64,000 bases of DNA, from contig NZ_CP157794.1 in assembly GCF_040111675.1 (NCBI RefSeq), positions 2,811,501 to 2,875,500 of the forward strand. The letters run 5' to 3'. The notes beneath the pieces were generated by a model. It was not told the DNA's origin. It did not search any database and saw only the letters and a program-made list of their open reading frames with translations. The DNA comes from Salinarimonas sp. GTDB lineage: Bacteria > Pseudomonadota > Alphaproteobacteria > Rhizobiales > Beijerinckiaceae. A program made the translations under genes and the position numbers. This document shows, piece after piece, positions 53,949 through 63,552 of this stretch; within the stretch, counting starts at the first letter, position 1, and every line of letters starts with the position of its first letter.

Positions 53949-54656
53949 TCACGCCCCCACGCGCACCGGCATGCCCTTGTGCGGGACGATCACCTGGATG
54001 TCGGTGTCCTGCATGGCGGCGACGAAGGCGTCGGCGGTCTGGTCGATGATCGGGAACGAGCCGTAATGGCAGGGAATCGCCGCCTTCGCCCTCGGGAAGA
54101 AGCGCTTCATCGCGAGCGCGGCGCTCCGCGCCCCCATGGTGAAGCGATCGCCGACCGGGATCAGCACGACGTCCGGCTCGTGCAGCTCGGCGATCAGCTC
54201 CATGTCGGAGAAGATGTCGGTGTCGCCCATGTGGTAGACCGTCGGCTCGCCGGGCGCCTTCACGATCAGCCCGTTGGCGCTGCCGAGCGGGAAGGTCACG
54301 CCCTGCTCGACCAGGCCGGCGGAATGGTCGGCGCGCACCATCGTGACGGTGAAGCCGCCCTGGTCGACGGTGCCGCCGGTGTTCATCGGGTCGAAGCTCT
54401 CGAGACCCTGCGAGGCGAGATACATGCACAGGTCGTAGTTGGTGACGACCTTGGCCCCGCTCTCCTTGGCGATCGTCAGCGTGTCGCCGACGTGATCGCC
54501 GTGGGCGTGCGTGATCAGGACGTGCGTGACGCCCTTCGCGGCCTCGGCGACGTCGCCCTCGAAAGCGGGATTGCCGCTCAGGAAGGGATCGATCAGCACC
54601 ACGGCGTCGCCGAACTCGAGCCGGAAGGCGGAATGTCCGAACCAGGTGATCTTCAT
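53949..54656 (-). CDS. UPF0173 metal-dependent hydrolase (metallo-beta-lactamase fold)
   Basis: Cytoplasmic metallohydrolase of 235 residues. The family start [14 protein letters not shown] is exact, the zinc motif is [10 protein letters not shown] (about residues 49-58), followed by [17 protein letters not shown] and [15 protein letters not shown] motifs, and a late His in [12 protein letters not shown]0173 proteins resemble RNase Z/lactonase-type enzymes but have no confirmed substrate. ATG 54656 has GGGAG upstream. Divergent from ruvX. Confidence 0.93.
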   Translation of the reverse strand: MKITWFGHSAFRLEFGDAVVLIDPFLSGNPAFEGDVAEAAKGVTHVLITHAHGDHVGDTLTIAKESGAKVVTNYDLCMYLASQGLESFDPMNTGGTVDQGGFTVTMVRADHSAGLVEQGVTFPLGSANGLIVKAPGEPTVYHMGDTDIFSDMELIAELHEPDVVLIPVGDRFTMGARSAALAMKRFFPRAKAAIPCHYGSFPIIDQTADAFVAAMQDTDIQVIVPHKGMPVRVGA

Positions 54657-54807
54657 GGGTCGCGCTCCCTCGTGGTTTGGATTAGAACGCGCCCGCCCGG
54701 CGGACGCTCCGCCGGCGAGCCAGGATTCCGGATGTGATTCGCCGATCGCACGATACCGCCGTTCCGCGCCTTCGGGCGAGGGCGTCCCGCCAAGACGGGT
54801 TCGGCTC

Positions 54808-55314
54808 GTGAGCGCCGAGCTGGAGGCGCTCGCCGCGACCCTGCCGCCGCGCGGGCGCCTGATCGGCGTCGACCTCGGCACCAAGACGATCGGCCTCGCC
54901 CTCTCGGATCTGGAGCGGCGGATCGCGAGCCCGCTCGAGACCATCCGGCGCACGAAGTTCGGGCCGGACGCAGCACGCCTGGCGGCGATCGTCGCGCAGT
55001 TCGACGTGAAGGGGATCGTCGTGGGGCTGCCGCTCAACATGGACGGCACGGCGGGCCCGCGCGTCCAGGCGACCCGCGCCTTCATGCGCAACCTCGGCCC
55101 CCTCGTGCCCTGCCCCATCGTGCCCTGGGACGAGCGCCTCTCCACCGTCGCGGTCACCCGCATGCTGATCGAGGCGGACGCCTCGCGCGCCCGGCGCGGC
55201 GAGGTCGTCGACAAGATCGCCGCCGCCTACATCCTCCAGGGCGCGCTCGACCGGCTCGCGGGACTCGCGGCGCGGCGCGAGGAGGACGGCGCGGACGACG
55301 GCGGCGCCGTGTAG
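54808..55314 (+). CDS. ruvX: Pre-16S rRNA nuclease / putative Holliday junction resolvase RuvX (YqgF)
   Basis: YqgF-family RNase H-fold nuclease of 168 residues. Motifs: [15 protein letters not shown] (first catalytic Asp near residue 22), [13 protein letters not shown], and [14 protein letters not shown]. It is needed for 16S rRNA 5' end maturation in E. coli. GTG 54808 is the likely start; the frame is open well upstream. Confidence 0.93.
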   Translation: MSAELEALAATLPPRGRLIGVDLGTKTIGLALSDLERRIASPLETIRRTKFGPDAARLAAIVAQFDVKGIVVGLPLNMDGTAGPRVQATRAFMRNLGPLVPCPIVPWDERLSTVAVTRMLIEADASRARRGEVVDKIAAAYILQGALDRLAGLAARREEDGADDGGAV

Positions 55315-55428
55315 CGGCGCCGGGGCGATAATCCCCCATACGGACAACGCCCCCGCGCGCTTGACTTGGCCGGGCCCTGGGACCGATGCACGGGGCCCCT
55401 GCCCCGCGCGCCGAGCCCGTTTCGAGAC

Positions 55429-56358
55429 ATGTCCAGCGTCCTCGCCTCTCTCGTCCCCGTCTTCCTCGTGATCATGGCGGGCTGGCTCGCGCGCGTGACG
55501 GGCTTCGTCGAGGACAAGCACTGGCCGGGGCTGGAGAAGGTGACCTACGTCGTCTTCTTTCCCGCCATCATCATCGCGACGCTCGCCAAGGCCGAGCTGG
55601 CGGACGTGCCGGTCGGCGACGTCGGGGCGGCGCTCGTCGCCGCGATCCTGGTCAATGCCGGCGGCCTCATGGCCCTGCGCCGGACGATGGAGCGGCGCGT
55701 CGGGGTGACGGGGCCGAGCTTCACCTCGATCTTCCAGGGCGCGACGCGCTGGAACACCTTCGTCGCCCTCGCGGTCGCCGGCAGCCTCTTCGGCGAGCGC
55801 GGGCTCGCGCTGATGGCGGTCGCGATCGCGGTGATGATCCCGCTCCTCAACCTGCTCGCCATCGGCGTCCTCGTGCGCTTCGCCGGCGGCCCGCCGCAGA
55901 GCGCGCGGCAGATCCTGACGGCCATCGTCACGAACCCGTTCATCTGGTCCTCCGCCATCGGCGTCTTCCTCAACGCGACGGGCCTTCCCGTGCCGGGTCC
56001 GCTCCTCGGCTTCGTCGAGATCCTCGGCGGCGCGGCGCTGGGCGCCGGGCTCATCGTCGTGGGCGCCGGCCTCGACATGCGCCGCCTCGCCCGGCCGGGC
56101 GCCGCGCACTGGATCGCCATCGCGACCAAGATGATTCTCCTACCCGTCGTGGCGGTCAGCCTCGCGCGCGGCTTCGGGGTCGCCGGGGACGATCTCGTCG
56201 TGGTCGCCATCGCCTCCTCCGTGCCGACGGCGAGCGGCGGCTACATCCTCGCCAAGCAGATGGGGGGCGATGCGCCTCTGATGGCGGAAATCATTACGAT
56301 TCAAACACTTGCTGCGATGATGACAATGCCGGTCATGATCACGCTTCTCACATTGTGA
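55429..56358 (+). CDS. AEC-family transporter (auxin efflux carrier-like)
   Basis: Ten-helix membrane carrier of 309 residues of the AEC family. It begins LASLVPVFLVIMAGWLARVTG and has LEKVTYVVFFPAIIIATLAKA; the middle has FTSIFQGATRWNTFVALAVAG, typical of the bacterial branch (MleP/MdcF-like transporters of malate or malonate). The substrate is unknown. The last codons read QTLAAMMTMPVMITLLTL. Start ATG 55429 is family-like. Confidence 0.9.
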   Translation: MSSVLASLVPVFLVIMAGWLARVTGFVEDKHWPGLEKVTYVVFFPAIIIATLAKAELADVPVGDVGAALVAAILVNAGGLMALRRTMERRVGVTGPSFTSIFQGATRWNTFVALAVAGSLFGERGLALMAVAIAVMIPLLNLLAIGVLVRFAGGPPQSARQILTAIVTNPFIWSSAIGVFLNATGLPVPGPLLGFVEILGGAALGAGLIVVGAGLDMRRLARPGAAHWIAIATKMILLPVVAVSLARGFGVAGDDLVVVAIASSVPTASGGYILAKQMGGDAPLMAEIITIQTLAAMMTMPVMITLLTL

Positions 56359-56475
56359 GATGCGGCGTAAAAACACGTCAGAGATGATCAACTTTTTGCT
56401 GTATCCGAATCCGCGGCTCGAATAGGTTGTGGCTGCGCTCGACGCGCGTGCGCCTACGTCAGCACGGGACAGGAT

Positions 56476-56703
56476 ATGAGCTCGACACCCTCTGCCACCG
56501 ACGCCAGCGAATCCGGCGGCCCCTCCCTGAACCGCGAGGAAGCGGCGCACTACATCGCCGGCCTCACCGCGGAGCTTTCCGCCATCGCGCGCCAGGCCGA
56601 CCTCACCCTGCTCGGCTACTTTCTCGAGATGGCGCGCCAGGAGGCTCAGGAGATCGTCGTGTCCGAACGCAAGGCGCGCCGAAAGGCAATAGATGCGCGT
56701 TGA
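56476..56703 (+). CDS. Small conserved helical protein of Rhizobiales type
   Basis: Protein of 75 residues: a Ser/Thr-rich N-terminus then an amphipathic helix (EEAAHYIAGLTAELSAIARQADLTLLGYFLEMARQEAQEIV in outline) and a basic C-terminus. Near-identical layouts occur as unannotated proteins in many Hyphomicrobiales; function unknown. It ends 18 bp before the histidine kinase gene and may be co-transcribed with it. Confidence 0.75.
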   Translation: MSSTPSATDASESGGPSLNREEAAHYIAGLTAELSAIARQADLTLLGYFLEMARQEAQEIVVSERKARRKAIDAR

Positions 56704-56721
56704 TCGGGCTTCCCTTGCGGC

Positions 56722-58566
56722 ATGCCGACGTGGCAAACTGTCGGTTCCACGACGGAAGCCAGTGCTCGCATGCCCGATGGACCGCCCTCGCCGCGGGACG
56801 CCCGCAACGGCGCCGCCGCATCGCACGCCGAAGCCGAGCGCGCCCGCCTCGCGGCCCTGGTGATGTCGTCGCCGGACGCGATCGTGTGCTACGACGCCGC
56901 CGACGGGTCGATCACCACCTGGAATCCCGGGGCCGAGCGTCTCTTCGGCTACAACGAGAGCGAGGCGATCGGTCGGGACTATCGGCTGCTGCTTCCCGAC
57001 GGCGGAGAGGCCATCTACGACCGCGTGCTCGCCGGCGAATCGATGACCGTCGAGACGGTCCGCCGATGCAAGGACGGCAGCCTCGTCGACGTCTCCCTCA
57101 CCGCGGCGCCGGTGCGCACGCCCGACGGGCGCACGATCGGCGTCTCCGGCATCTTCCGCGACATCTCCGCCCGCAAGCGCGCGGAGGCGGCGCTCGCCGA
57201 GAGCGAGGCGCGGCTCTCGTTCGTGCTGGCGAGCTCGCCGGACAACATCTTCATCCAGGACGCGGCCCTGCGCTACGTGTGGGTCTCGAAGGGCTTCAGC
57301 CCCTTGCGCGTCGAGGACTACATCGGCCGCACCGATTTCGACATCGCGGAGCGCTCCGGGGAAGCCGAGCGGCTCGTGACGATCAAGCGCCGCGTCATGG
57401 CGGAGGGACGCGGCGAGACGGCGGAGGTGGCCGTCACGCTCGGCGGCGTCGGGCGCGTCGTCGAGGCGACCTACCAGCCCTGGCGAGACGCCACGGGCGT
57501 GATCATCGGGGTCATCGGCTACGTGCGGGACTTCACCGAGCGACGCCGGGCGAAGCGCGCGCTGGCGGAGAGCGAGGCCCGCCTGCGCGCGATCCTCGAG
57601 CAGATGCCCGTCGGCGTCGCCGTGGTGAGCGCCCCCTCCGGCGCGCCGCTGTTCCACAACTCCCACGCCGTCGCCATCCTCGGCCACGACCTCATTCCGG
57701 CCGAGGACTACACGGGCTACGCGGCCTACGGCGCCGTGCGCGCGGACGGCGAGCCCTATCGCCCCGAGGACTACCCGATCGCCCGCGCGCTGCTCCACGG
57801 CGAGATCGTCGACCGCGAGCCCCTCCTGTACCGCCGCCCGGACGGGCAGGTCGTCGATCTCGAGGTGAGCGCCGCGCCGATCCGCGACGGCGACGGAACG
57901 ATCGTCGTCGCCGTCTCCACCTTCGCGGACGTCTCGACCCGCAAGACGGCGGACCGCCAGCGCGAGCTCCTCGTCCACGAGCTCAGCCACCGGGTGAAGA
58001 ACACGCTCGCGACCGTGCTCTCGATCGCCGGGCAGAGCCTGCGGGGGGCGACGGACCTGGACACGGCGCGCACGAGCTTCACCACCCGGCTCTCCGCCCT
58101 CGCGCGCGCCCACGACATCCTCACCCGCGAGAGCTGGGAGGGCGCGAGCCTGCGCGAGGTGATCGAGACCGCCGTCGCGGCCCATGCCGGCGGCGCGCGC
58201 ATGGAGATCGTCGGCGCGGACCTGCGTGTCGGCCCCAAGGCCGCCGTCTCGCTCTCCATGGCGCTCAACGAGCTCGCGACCAACGCCGTGAAATACGGCG
58301 CGCTCTGCCGCGAGGGTGGGCGCGTGCGCATCGGCTGGCGTGTGGCGGACGGCCGCGAGCCGCGCCTCGTCCTGTCCTGGCGCGAGGAAGGCGGCCCGCC
58401 GGTGACGCCGCCGACCCGCCGCGGCTTCGGCACGCGGCTGATCGCCGGCGGCCTGTCGCACGACCTGCAGGCCGAGGTGCGGCTCGACTTCGCGCCGGCC
58501 GGCCTCGCCTGCGACATCGAGGCTCCCCTCGCCATTCTCCAGCGGGCGGCGGCCCCGGCGCGCTAG
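56722..58566 (+). CDS. HWE-family PAS sensor histidine kinase
   Basis: Cytoplasmic sensor kinase of 614 residues with no membrane segment: PAS domains at about residues 40-155, 165-285 and 290-405, then a HWE kinase from about 413 ([22 protein letters not shown] with the phospho-His; N-box [14 protein letters not shown]). A Cys residue typical of LOV photoreceptors (NCRFLQ) is absent from the PAS domains, so light sensing is not indicated. Two starts are possible, ATG 56722 and ATG 56770; the latter has a better ribosome site. No response regulator is adjacent. Convergent with dprA, sharing the CTAG stop bases. Confidence 0.9.
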   Translation: MPTWQTVGSTTEASARMPDGPPSPRDARNGAAASHAEAERARLAALVMSSPDAIVCYDAADGSITTWNPGAERLFGYNESEAIGRDYRLLLPDGGEAIYDRVLAGESMTVETVRRCKDGSLVDVSLTAAPVRTPDGRTIGVSGIFRDISARKRAEAALAESEARLSFVLASSPDNIFIQDAALRYVWVSKGFSPLRVEDYIGRTDFDIAERSGEAERLVTIKRRVMAEGRGETAEVAVTLGGVGRVVEATYQPWRDATGVIIGVIGYVRDFTERRRAKRALAESEARLRAILEQMPVGVAVVSAPSGAPLFHNSHAVAILGHDLIPAEDYTGYAAYGAVRADGEPYRPEDYPIARALLHGEIVDREPLLYRRPDGQVVDLEVSAAPIRDGDGTIVVAVSTFADVSTRKTADRQRELLVHELSHRVKNTLATVLSIAGQSLRGATDLDTARTSFTTRLSALARAHDILTRESWEGASLREVIETAVAAHAGGARMEIVGADLRVGPKAAVSLSMALNELATNAVKYGALCREGGRVRIGWRVADGREPRLVLSWREEGGPPVTPPTRRGFGTRLIAGGLSHDLQAEVRLDFAPAGLACDIEAPLAILQRAAAPAR

Positions 58567-59786
58567 TACCGCGGCGCGAGCGAGACCGCGTTGCCGCCAT
58601 GGCGCTCGAGCCGGCCCTCCAGCTCGAGCTCGGTGAGCACGCGGTTCACCGCGCCGATGGGAAGGCTCGCCTGGCGCGCCAGGTCGTCGACGGCGACCGG
58701 TGCGGGGCCGAGCAGCGCGACGAGGCGCTCGTGCGGGTCGACCGCGCCGTCGGCGACGTTCGCATCGGGCGCGGCCTCGGCGTCGGCGAGGGCGACCGGC
58801 GCCGTCGGCGCCGGCGGAAGCGGCACGCCGAAATCGAGCCAGTCGAGCTCGTCCCACAGGGTCTCGGCCACGATCTCGCCTGAGGCGTCCTGCGCCTCGA
58901 GGGACGCGATCCAGTTCCGGTCGACGAGCGGCATCAGGGCCGAGACGACGTGCTCGGAGGCGGCGCACAGCGTCGCGCCGTCGCGGATGAGGCCGTTCGT
59001 GCCCTCCGCCCGCGGATCGAGCGGCGAGCCCGGCACGGCGAAGACGATGCGGCCCTGCTCGTTGGCGAAGCGCGCCGTGATCAGCGAGCCCGAGCGTCGC
59101 GCCGCCTCGACGACGACGACGCCGAGCGACAGGCCCGAGACGATTCGGTTGCGGCGGGGAAAGTCCCGCGCCTTCGGCTCCCACGCGAAGGGCATCTCCG
59201 AGAGGACGGCGCCGCCCTCGTCGAGGATGCGCAGGAGGAGCCCCTCGTTCTCCGGCGGGTAGAGCCGGCCCAGCCCGCCGGCGAGAACGGCCACCGTCGA
59301 TGCCGGCGCGACCCGGTGCGCGGCGGTGTCGACGCCGCGCGCCAGGCCCGAGACGACGCCGAAGCCGGCCGCGGCGAGGTCGCGGGCGAGCCGCCCGGCG
59401 AAGGTGAGCCCGGCGGCGGAGGCGTTGCGCGAGCCGACGATCCCGACGCAGGGCGCGGCGAGCGCGGCCGGATCGCCGCGCACGCAGATCACCGGCGGGG
59501 CGGTGTCGATGGCCTTGAGGGCCTTGGGATAGGCCGGATCGCCGGAGGCGAGGTAGCGGGCGCCGACGGCGCGGGCGGCGGCCATCTCGCGCTCGACCTC
59601 GGCGCGGCTCGCGATGCGCAGGGCGGAGCGGCCGGACTTGCGGGCGAGATCCGGCAACGCCTCCAGCGCCGCGCCGGCCCCGCCGAACTGATTGACGAGC
59701 GCGCGGAAGGTCCGCGGGCCCACCTTCTCGCTGCGGATCAGGCGCAGCCAATCGAGCAGCTGGTCGTCGCTGAAGGAGCCCGTCAT
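58563..59786 (-). CDS. dprA: DNA-processing protein DprA (Smf)
   Basis: Protein of 407 residues that loads RecA on incoming single-stranded DNA during transformation. The Rossmann-like core has [28 protein letters not shown] and [21 protein letters not shown] in outline; the N-terminal SAM-like part begins [18 protein letters not shown]; a C-terminal winged helix ([23 protein letters not shown]) completes it. Start ATG 59786 overlaps the plsY stop by 4 bp (ATGA), so the two are coupled. Confidence 0.95.
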   Translation of the reverse strand: MTGSFSDDQLLDWLRLIRSEKVGPRTFRALVNQFGGAGAALEALPDLARKSGRSALRIASRAEVEREMAAARAVGARYLASGDPAYPKALKAIDTAPPVICVRGDPAALAAPCVGIVGSRNASAAGLTFAGRLARDLAAAGFGVVSGLARGVDTAAHRVAPASTVAVLAGGLGRLYPPENEGLLLRILDEGGAVLSEMPFAWEPKARDFPRRNRIVSGLSLGVVVVEAARRSGSLITARFANEQGRIVFAVPGSPLDPRAEGTNGLIRDGATLCAASEHVVSALMPLVDRNWIASLEAQDASGEIVAETLWDELDWLDFGVPLPPAPTAPVALADAEAAPDANVADGAVDPHERLVALLGPAPVAVDDLARQASLPIGAVNRVLTELELEGRLERHGGNAVSLAPRY

Positions 59787-60397
59787 TTCCCCCCGATCCT
59801 GCTTTCGGTGCCTGCGAGCAACCGCCTCAGGTTCTCGCGATGCTTCCACCAAAGCAGGATTGTGAGCAGAATTGCAAGTTCCGCCATCTGCCCCTCGCCG
59901 AGGAGCCACAAGGCGAGCGGAGCCGTCAGGCTCCCGACCAAGGCCGAGAGCGACGAGTAGCGCGTCGTGAAGGCGACGAGGAGCCAGGCGGCGCAGAAGA
60001 TCAGCGCGACCCGCCAGTCGAGGCCTATCAGCACGCCGATATAGGTCGCGACGCCCTTGCCGCCCTTGAAGCCGAGCCAGGCCGGGTAGCAATGGCCGAG
60101 AAACGCCCCGAAGGCCGCGATCACCGCCGTCTGCGGGCCCCATTGCCAGGCGATCAGCACGGCGGCGGTGCCCTTGAGCGCGTCGAGGACGAGCGTCGCC
60201 GCCGCGAGGTCCTTGCGGCCGGTGCGCAGCACGTTCGTCGTGCCGATGTTGCCCGACCCGATCCTGCGCACGTCGCCGAGCCCCGCCGCCTTGGTGATCA
60301 GCAGGCCGAAGGGAATCGAGCCGAGGAGATAGCCCCCGACGAGGGCGGCGAGGTAGTAGGGCCAGGCGAGGCCCCAGTTCATGGATTCGACGATCAT
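59783..60397 (-). CDS. plsY: Acyl-phosphate:glycerol-3-phosphate acyltransferase PlsY
   Basis: Inner-membrane acyltransferase of 204 residues that makes lysophosphatidic acid from acyl-phosphate. It has the conserved loops [33 protein letters not shown] and [18 protein letters not shown]. Start ATG 60397 (or ATG 60382, five residues later). It precedes dprA with a 4-bp overlap; the upstream gap to pyrC is filled by the class A and class B repeat elements. Confidence 0.95.
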   Translation of the reverse strand: MIVESMNWGLAWPYYLAALVGGYLLGSIPFGLLITKAAGLGDVRRIGSGNIGTTNVLRTGRKDLAAATLVLDALKGTAAVLIAWQWGPQTAVIAAFGAFLGHCYPAWLGFKGGKGVATYIGVLIGLDWRVALIFCAAWLLVAFTTRYSSLSALVGSLTAPLALWLLGEGQMAELAILLTILLWWKHRENLRRLLAGTESRIGGK

Positions 60398-60460
60398 GTG
60401 AGCACGTCCGCTGAGGCAGGATGTCCACGGGTGGGACGCCCACGAGCGACGCGTCGTGTC

Positions 60461-60656
60461 TCCTTCCCTGTAGGGGAAGGTGGCGCGCCGCCGCAGGCGG
60501 CGTGACGGATGGGGCGCGGCGCGAAGCGACGCGTTCCGCGAAGCGGAAGTCCGGCAGCGTCGAGCTCGACCGTCGTGTTTCGGCTTCGCCGAACGCGCGT
60601 GCCGCGCGCCCCATCCGTCTCGGCTTCGCCGAGCCACCTTCCCCTACAGGGAAGGA
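60461..60656. repeat. Palindromic repeat element, class A, copy 2
   Basis: About 196 bp with the same ends as copy 1 (left TCCTTCCCTGTAGGGGAAGG; right CCTTCCCCTACAGGGAAGGA). Inner repeats GTGACGGATGGGGCG on the left and CGCCCCATCCGTCTCGG on the right are conserved, while the central 60-70 bp differ between copies. The small hairpins inside (CTTCGCCGAA-type) also recur. Confidence 0.75.
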
Positions 60657-60701
60657 AAGGGTTGGGCGCCCGCCGAGCACTCTCGACACCCATCCTCCCA
60701 G

Positions 60702-60744
60702 CCGGTCCGCGCTGCGCGCGGCCCACCTCGCCTTCGGGGAGATA
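60702..60744. repeat. Dispersed short intergenic repeat, class B, copy 2
   Basis: GCTGCGCGCGGCCCACCTCG followed by CCTTCGGGGAGATATCG, related to the element at 8994-9032 after groEL. Confidence 0.45.
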
Positions 60745-60761
60745 TCGACGAGCGCGCTTCG

Positions 60762-62045
60762 TCACGCCGAATACGCCACGCGCCCCGCGACCAGCGTCAG
60801 GTGCACGCGGCCCTCCATGCGGGCCTCGTCGAACGGCGAGTTCTTCGAGCGGGACTTGAGATCGCGCTTGTCCAGCACCCAGGGCTCGTCCGGGTCGAAC
60901 AGGACGAGGTCCGCCGGCGCGCCGCGGGAGAGGCGGCCCTGCTCGAGCCCGAGGATCTCGGCCGGGCGCGACGTCATCGCCGCGACGAGCGCCGGCAGCG
61001 AGATCCGGTCGGCGTGGACGAGGCGCAGCGCCGCCGAGAGCAGCGTCTCGACGCCCAGCGCCCCGTTCGCCGCCTCGGCGAAGGGCAGGCGCTTGGTCTC
61101 GACGTCCTGCGGATCGTGGTCGGAGACGATCACGTCGACGACGCCCTCGACCAGCGCCTCGATCATCGCCTGGCGGTCGTCCTCCGAGCGGAGCGGCGGG
61201 GAGAGCTTGAAGAAGGTGCGGTAGCCGCCGATGTCGTTCTCGTTGAAGGTCAACGCGTTGATCGAGACGCCGCAGGTGAGGCCGACGCCGCCCTCCTTGG
61301 CGCGGCGCGCGATCTCGACCGAGTCGGGGCACGAGATCAGGGGCGCGTGCAGGCGCGATCCGGCGAGGCGGGCGAGGCGCACGTCGCGCTCCAGCACGAT
61401 GGTCTCGGCTTCCTTGGGGATGCCGAGGAGCCCCAGGCGGGCGGAGAACTCGCCCTCGTTCATCACGCCGTCGCCGACGAGATCCGGATCCTCGCAATGA
61501 TTCATCACGAGCGCGCCGACGTCGCGGGCGTAGAGCAGCGCCCGGCGCATGACGCGGGCGTTGGTGACGCAGCGCGCCCCGTCGGTGAAGGCGACGGCGC
61601 CGGCTTCGCCGAGGAGGCCGAACTCGGTCATCTCCCGGCCCTCGCGGCCCTTGGTGAGGGCGGCGGCGGGGAGCACGCGCACGACCGCCGTGTCGCGGGC
61701 GCGGCGCAGCATGTAGTCGACGATCGCCGGCTCGTCGACGGCGGGGTCGGTGTCGGGCATGGTGACGAAGGTGGTCACGCCGCCCGCGGCCGCCGCCTCG
61801 CTGGCGGAGGCCAGCGTCTCGCGATGCTCGGCGCCGGGCTCGCCGACGAAGACGCGCATGTCGATCAGCCCCGGCGCGAGCACCCGCCCGTCGCAGGCGA
61901 CGACGCGCGCGCCCTCGGGCGCCGCCGGCGCCTCGCCCCAGACGACGTCGGCGATGCGGCCGTTCTCGACGAGGACGGAGCCGCGGCCCTCCCGCAGGCG
62001 CTCGGGGTCGACGAGATGGGCGTCGGCGAGGACGAGGGTGGTCAT
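60762..62045 (-). CDS. pyrC: Dihydroorotase-like PyrC' (apparently lacking catalytic histidines)
   Basis: Amidohydrolase-fold protein of 427 residues next to pyrB, by position and length a class I dihydroorotase homologue. The usual metal HxH after the first strand (DxHxH) is here D62-MRVF, with Arg64 and Phe66 in place of the two His. The later HVST-type His is LISCPDS, and the EVxPHH motif is CGVSINALT; NHCEDPDL and SDHDPQD are kept. It is therefore probably inactive, like the pDHOases of Pseudomonas that support aspartate transcarbamoylase assembly. A functional pyrC must exist elsewhere. Overlaps the DUF4406 gene by 4 bp. Confidence 0.85.
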   Translation of the reverse strand: MTTLVLADAHLVDPERLREGRGSVLVENGRIADVVWGEAPAAPEGARVVACDGRVLAPGLIDMRVFVGEPGAEHRETLASASEAAAAGGVTTFVTMPDTDPAVDEPAIVDYMLRRARDTAVVRVLPAAALTKGREGREMTEFGLLGEAGAVAFTDGARCVTNARVMRRALLYARDVGALVMNHCEDPDLVGDGVMNEGEFSARLGLLGIPKEAETIVLERDVRLARLAGSRLHAPLISCPDSVEIARRAKEGGVGLTCGVSINALTFNENDIGGYRTFFKLSPPLRSEDDRQAMIEALVEGVVDVIVSDHDPQDVETKRLPFAEAANGALGVETLLSAALRLVHADRISLPALVAAMTSRPAEILGLEQGRLSRGAPADLVLFDPDEPWVLDKRDLKSRSKNSPFDEARMEGRVHLTLVAGRVAYSA

Positions 62046-62407
62046 CGGGCCTCCGGGATCTCGTCGATCGCGCGGAACACCCGCTTGCCGTGGGCCTCGG
62101 CCGTCGCCACCATGTCGTCGGCGCCCGCCGACGGCCCGCCGATGCGCAGGACGCCGTCGCATTTCTCGACGAGCCGGCGCGCGATCGGATGGAAGATCTC
62201 GTCGAAGATCGGATCGCCGATCTCCTCGGAGCCGGCGTGCTCGATCAGCGGCAGCGCGTACCATTCGCCGAGCACCGGGAGGTGGCCGGCGCGGAACAGG
62301 GCGAGCGCCGTATCCATCATGGCGTCGACGTTGGCCTGGATCTTCGCGGGGTCGTCGCCGGTGCCGGAGCGGTAGGGCCCGGCGACGAGGATCATCAATG
62401 CGGCCAT
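62042..62407 (-). CDS. DUF4406 family protein (nucleoside 2-deoxyribosyltransferase-like fold)
   Basis: Protein of 121 residues with the DUF4406 pattern: ILVAGPYRSGTGDDPAKIQANVDAM in outline, LFRAGHLPVLGEWYALPLIE, ARRLVEKCDGVLRIGGPSAGADDMVA. The fold resembles nucleoside 2-deoxyribosyltransferases, which would suggest nucleotide or nucleoside handling, but catalytic Glu/Asp assignments are not clear. It lies between pyrB (4-bp gap) and pyrC' (4-bp overlap ATGA), which is the main hint to a pyrimidine role. Confidence 0.8.
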   Translation of the reverse strand: MAALMILVAGPYRSGTGDDPAKIQANVDAMMDTALALFRAGHLPVLGEWYALPLIEHAGSEEIGDPIFDEIFHPIARRLVEKCDGVLRIGGPSAGADDMVATAEAHGKRVFRAIDEIPEAR

Positions 62408-62411
62408 GGTC

Positions 62412-63356
62412 TCACCCGTTCGGCAGGTGCGAGGCGAGGGCCTCGAGCACCGCCATGCGCACGGCGACGCCCATCTCCACCTGCTCCTTGATCAGCGATT
62501 GCGCGCCGTCGGCGACGTCGGAGGCGATCTCGACGCCGCGGTTCATCGGGCCGGGATGCATCACGAGCGCGTCCGGCGCGGCGCAGGCGAGCTTCTCGGC
62601 GTCGAGCCCGTAATAGCGGAAGTACTCCTTCACCGAGGGCACGAAGGAGCCGTTCATGCGCTCGCGCTGGAGGCGCAGCATCATGACGATGTCGGCGCCC
62701 GCGAGCCCCGCGCGCATGTCGGTGTAGCAGGGGAAGCCCAGCCCCTCGATGCCCGCCGGCAGCAGCGTCGAGGGCGCGACGAGGCGCACCTTGGCGCCGA
62801 GCGCCGCGAGCAGGATCATGTTCGAGCGCGCCACCCGCGAATGCAGGATGTCGCCGCAGATCGCCACCGTCAGGCCCTGGATCCGTCCCTTGTTGCGCCG
62901 GATGGTCAAGGCGTCGAGGAGCGCCTGGGTCGGGTGCTCGTGCGCGCCGTCGCCGGCGTTCACCACGGAGCAGTCGACCTTGCGCGCCAGGAGATGCACT
63001 GCGCCCGCCGCATGGTGGCGCACGACGATGATGTCGGGGTGCATCGCGTTCAGCGTCGCCGCCGTGTCGATCAGCGTCTCGCCCTTCTTCACCGAGGAGG
63101 AGGCGACCGACATGTTCATCACGTCGGCGCCCAGCCGCTTGCCGGCGAGCTCGAAGGAGGCCTGCGTGCGGGTCGAGGGCTCGAAGAACAGGTTGATCTG
63201 CGTGCGCCCGCGCAGGGTGGCCTTCTTCTTCTCCACCTGCCGCGACACGTCCACCGCCTCGTCGGCGAGATCGAGGAGCGCCTCGATGTCGAGCGGCGAG
63301 AGCCCCTCGATGCCGAGGAGATGGCGGTGGGGGAAGCGAGGGCGCGGGTCGGACAT
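62412..63356 (-). CDS. pyrB: Aspartate carbamoyltransferase catalytic subunit
   Basis: Enzyme of 314 residues making carbamoyl-aspartate, the second step of pyrimidine synthesis. Carbamoyl-phosphate site [13 protein letters not shown] at about residues 57-69; [14 protein letters not shown]; and [11 protein letters not shown] near the C-terminus. No pyrI regulatory subunit is present. It heads the pyrB-DUF4406-pyrC' operon; the spacing and the degenerate pyrC' suggest a class A ATCase-pDHO complex. The ATG follows a hairpin (63362-63379) and lacks a clear Shine-Dalgarno. Confidence 0.95.
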   Translation of the reverse strand: MSDPRPRFPHRHLLGIEGLSPLDIEALLDLADEAVDVSRQVEKKKATLRGRTQINLFFEPSTRTQASFELAGKRLGADVMNMSVASSSVKKGETLIDTAATLNAMHPDIIVVRHHAAGAVHLLARKVDCSVVNAGDGAHEHPTQALLDALTIRRNKGRIQGLTVAICGDILHSRVARSNMILLAALGAKVRLVAPSTLLPAGIEGLGFPCYTDMRAGLAGADIVMMLRLQRERMNGSFVPSVKEYFRYYGLDAEKLACAAPDALVMHPGPMNRGVEIASDVADGAQSLIKEQVEMGVAVRMAVLEALASHLPNG

Positions 63357-63361
63357 GGACA

Positions 63362-63379
63362 GGAGCGTATAGACGCTCC
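63362..63379 (-). promoter_or_regulatory. Hairpin just upstream of the pyrB start
   Basis: GGAGCGT and ACGCTCC form a perfect 7-bp stem with a four-base loop, five to 23 bp before the pyrB ATG. The only GGAG sequence near the start is inside it, so it may limit ribosome access. Confidence 0.35.
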
Positions 63380-63552
63380 GCGGCCGGGGGCAAGCGGCGC
63401 GTGGGCGCCCGGCGGCGCCCGCCATGCTCCCCGCGCAAGCGTGGCATTCGCGGGAACGACGACGATCGTCATGCACTTGTCAAGATCGGTGGGCAGGAGT
63501 CACCATCATCGGGCCGAGAGGCGTCTCGGCGGGAGCGACGGGTGTCGACGAC

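Larger units (their letters stand above)
60398..60761. other. 364-bp repeat-filled gap between plsY and pyrC'
   Basis: No gene. It contains class A element copy 2 and a class B element; the 60 bp next to plsY show nothing clear but must carry its promoter unless it reads from upstream. Confidence 0.6.

Noticed and set aside
56140..59751. Long minus-strand frame overlapping the histidine kinase and dprA
   Set aside because: Composition is Arg/Gly/Ala-rich shadow; the kinase and dprA explain both regions.
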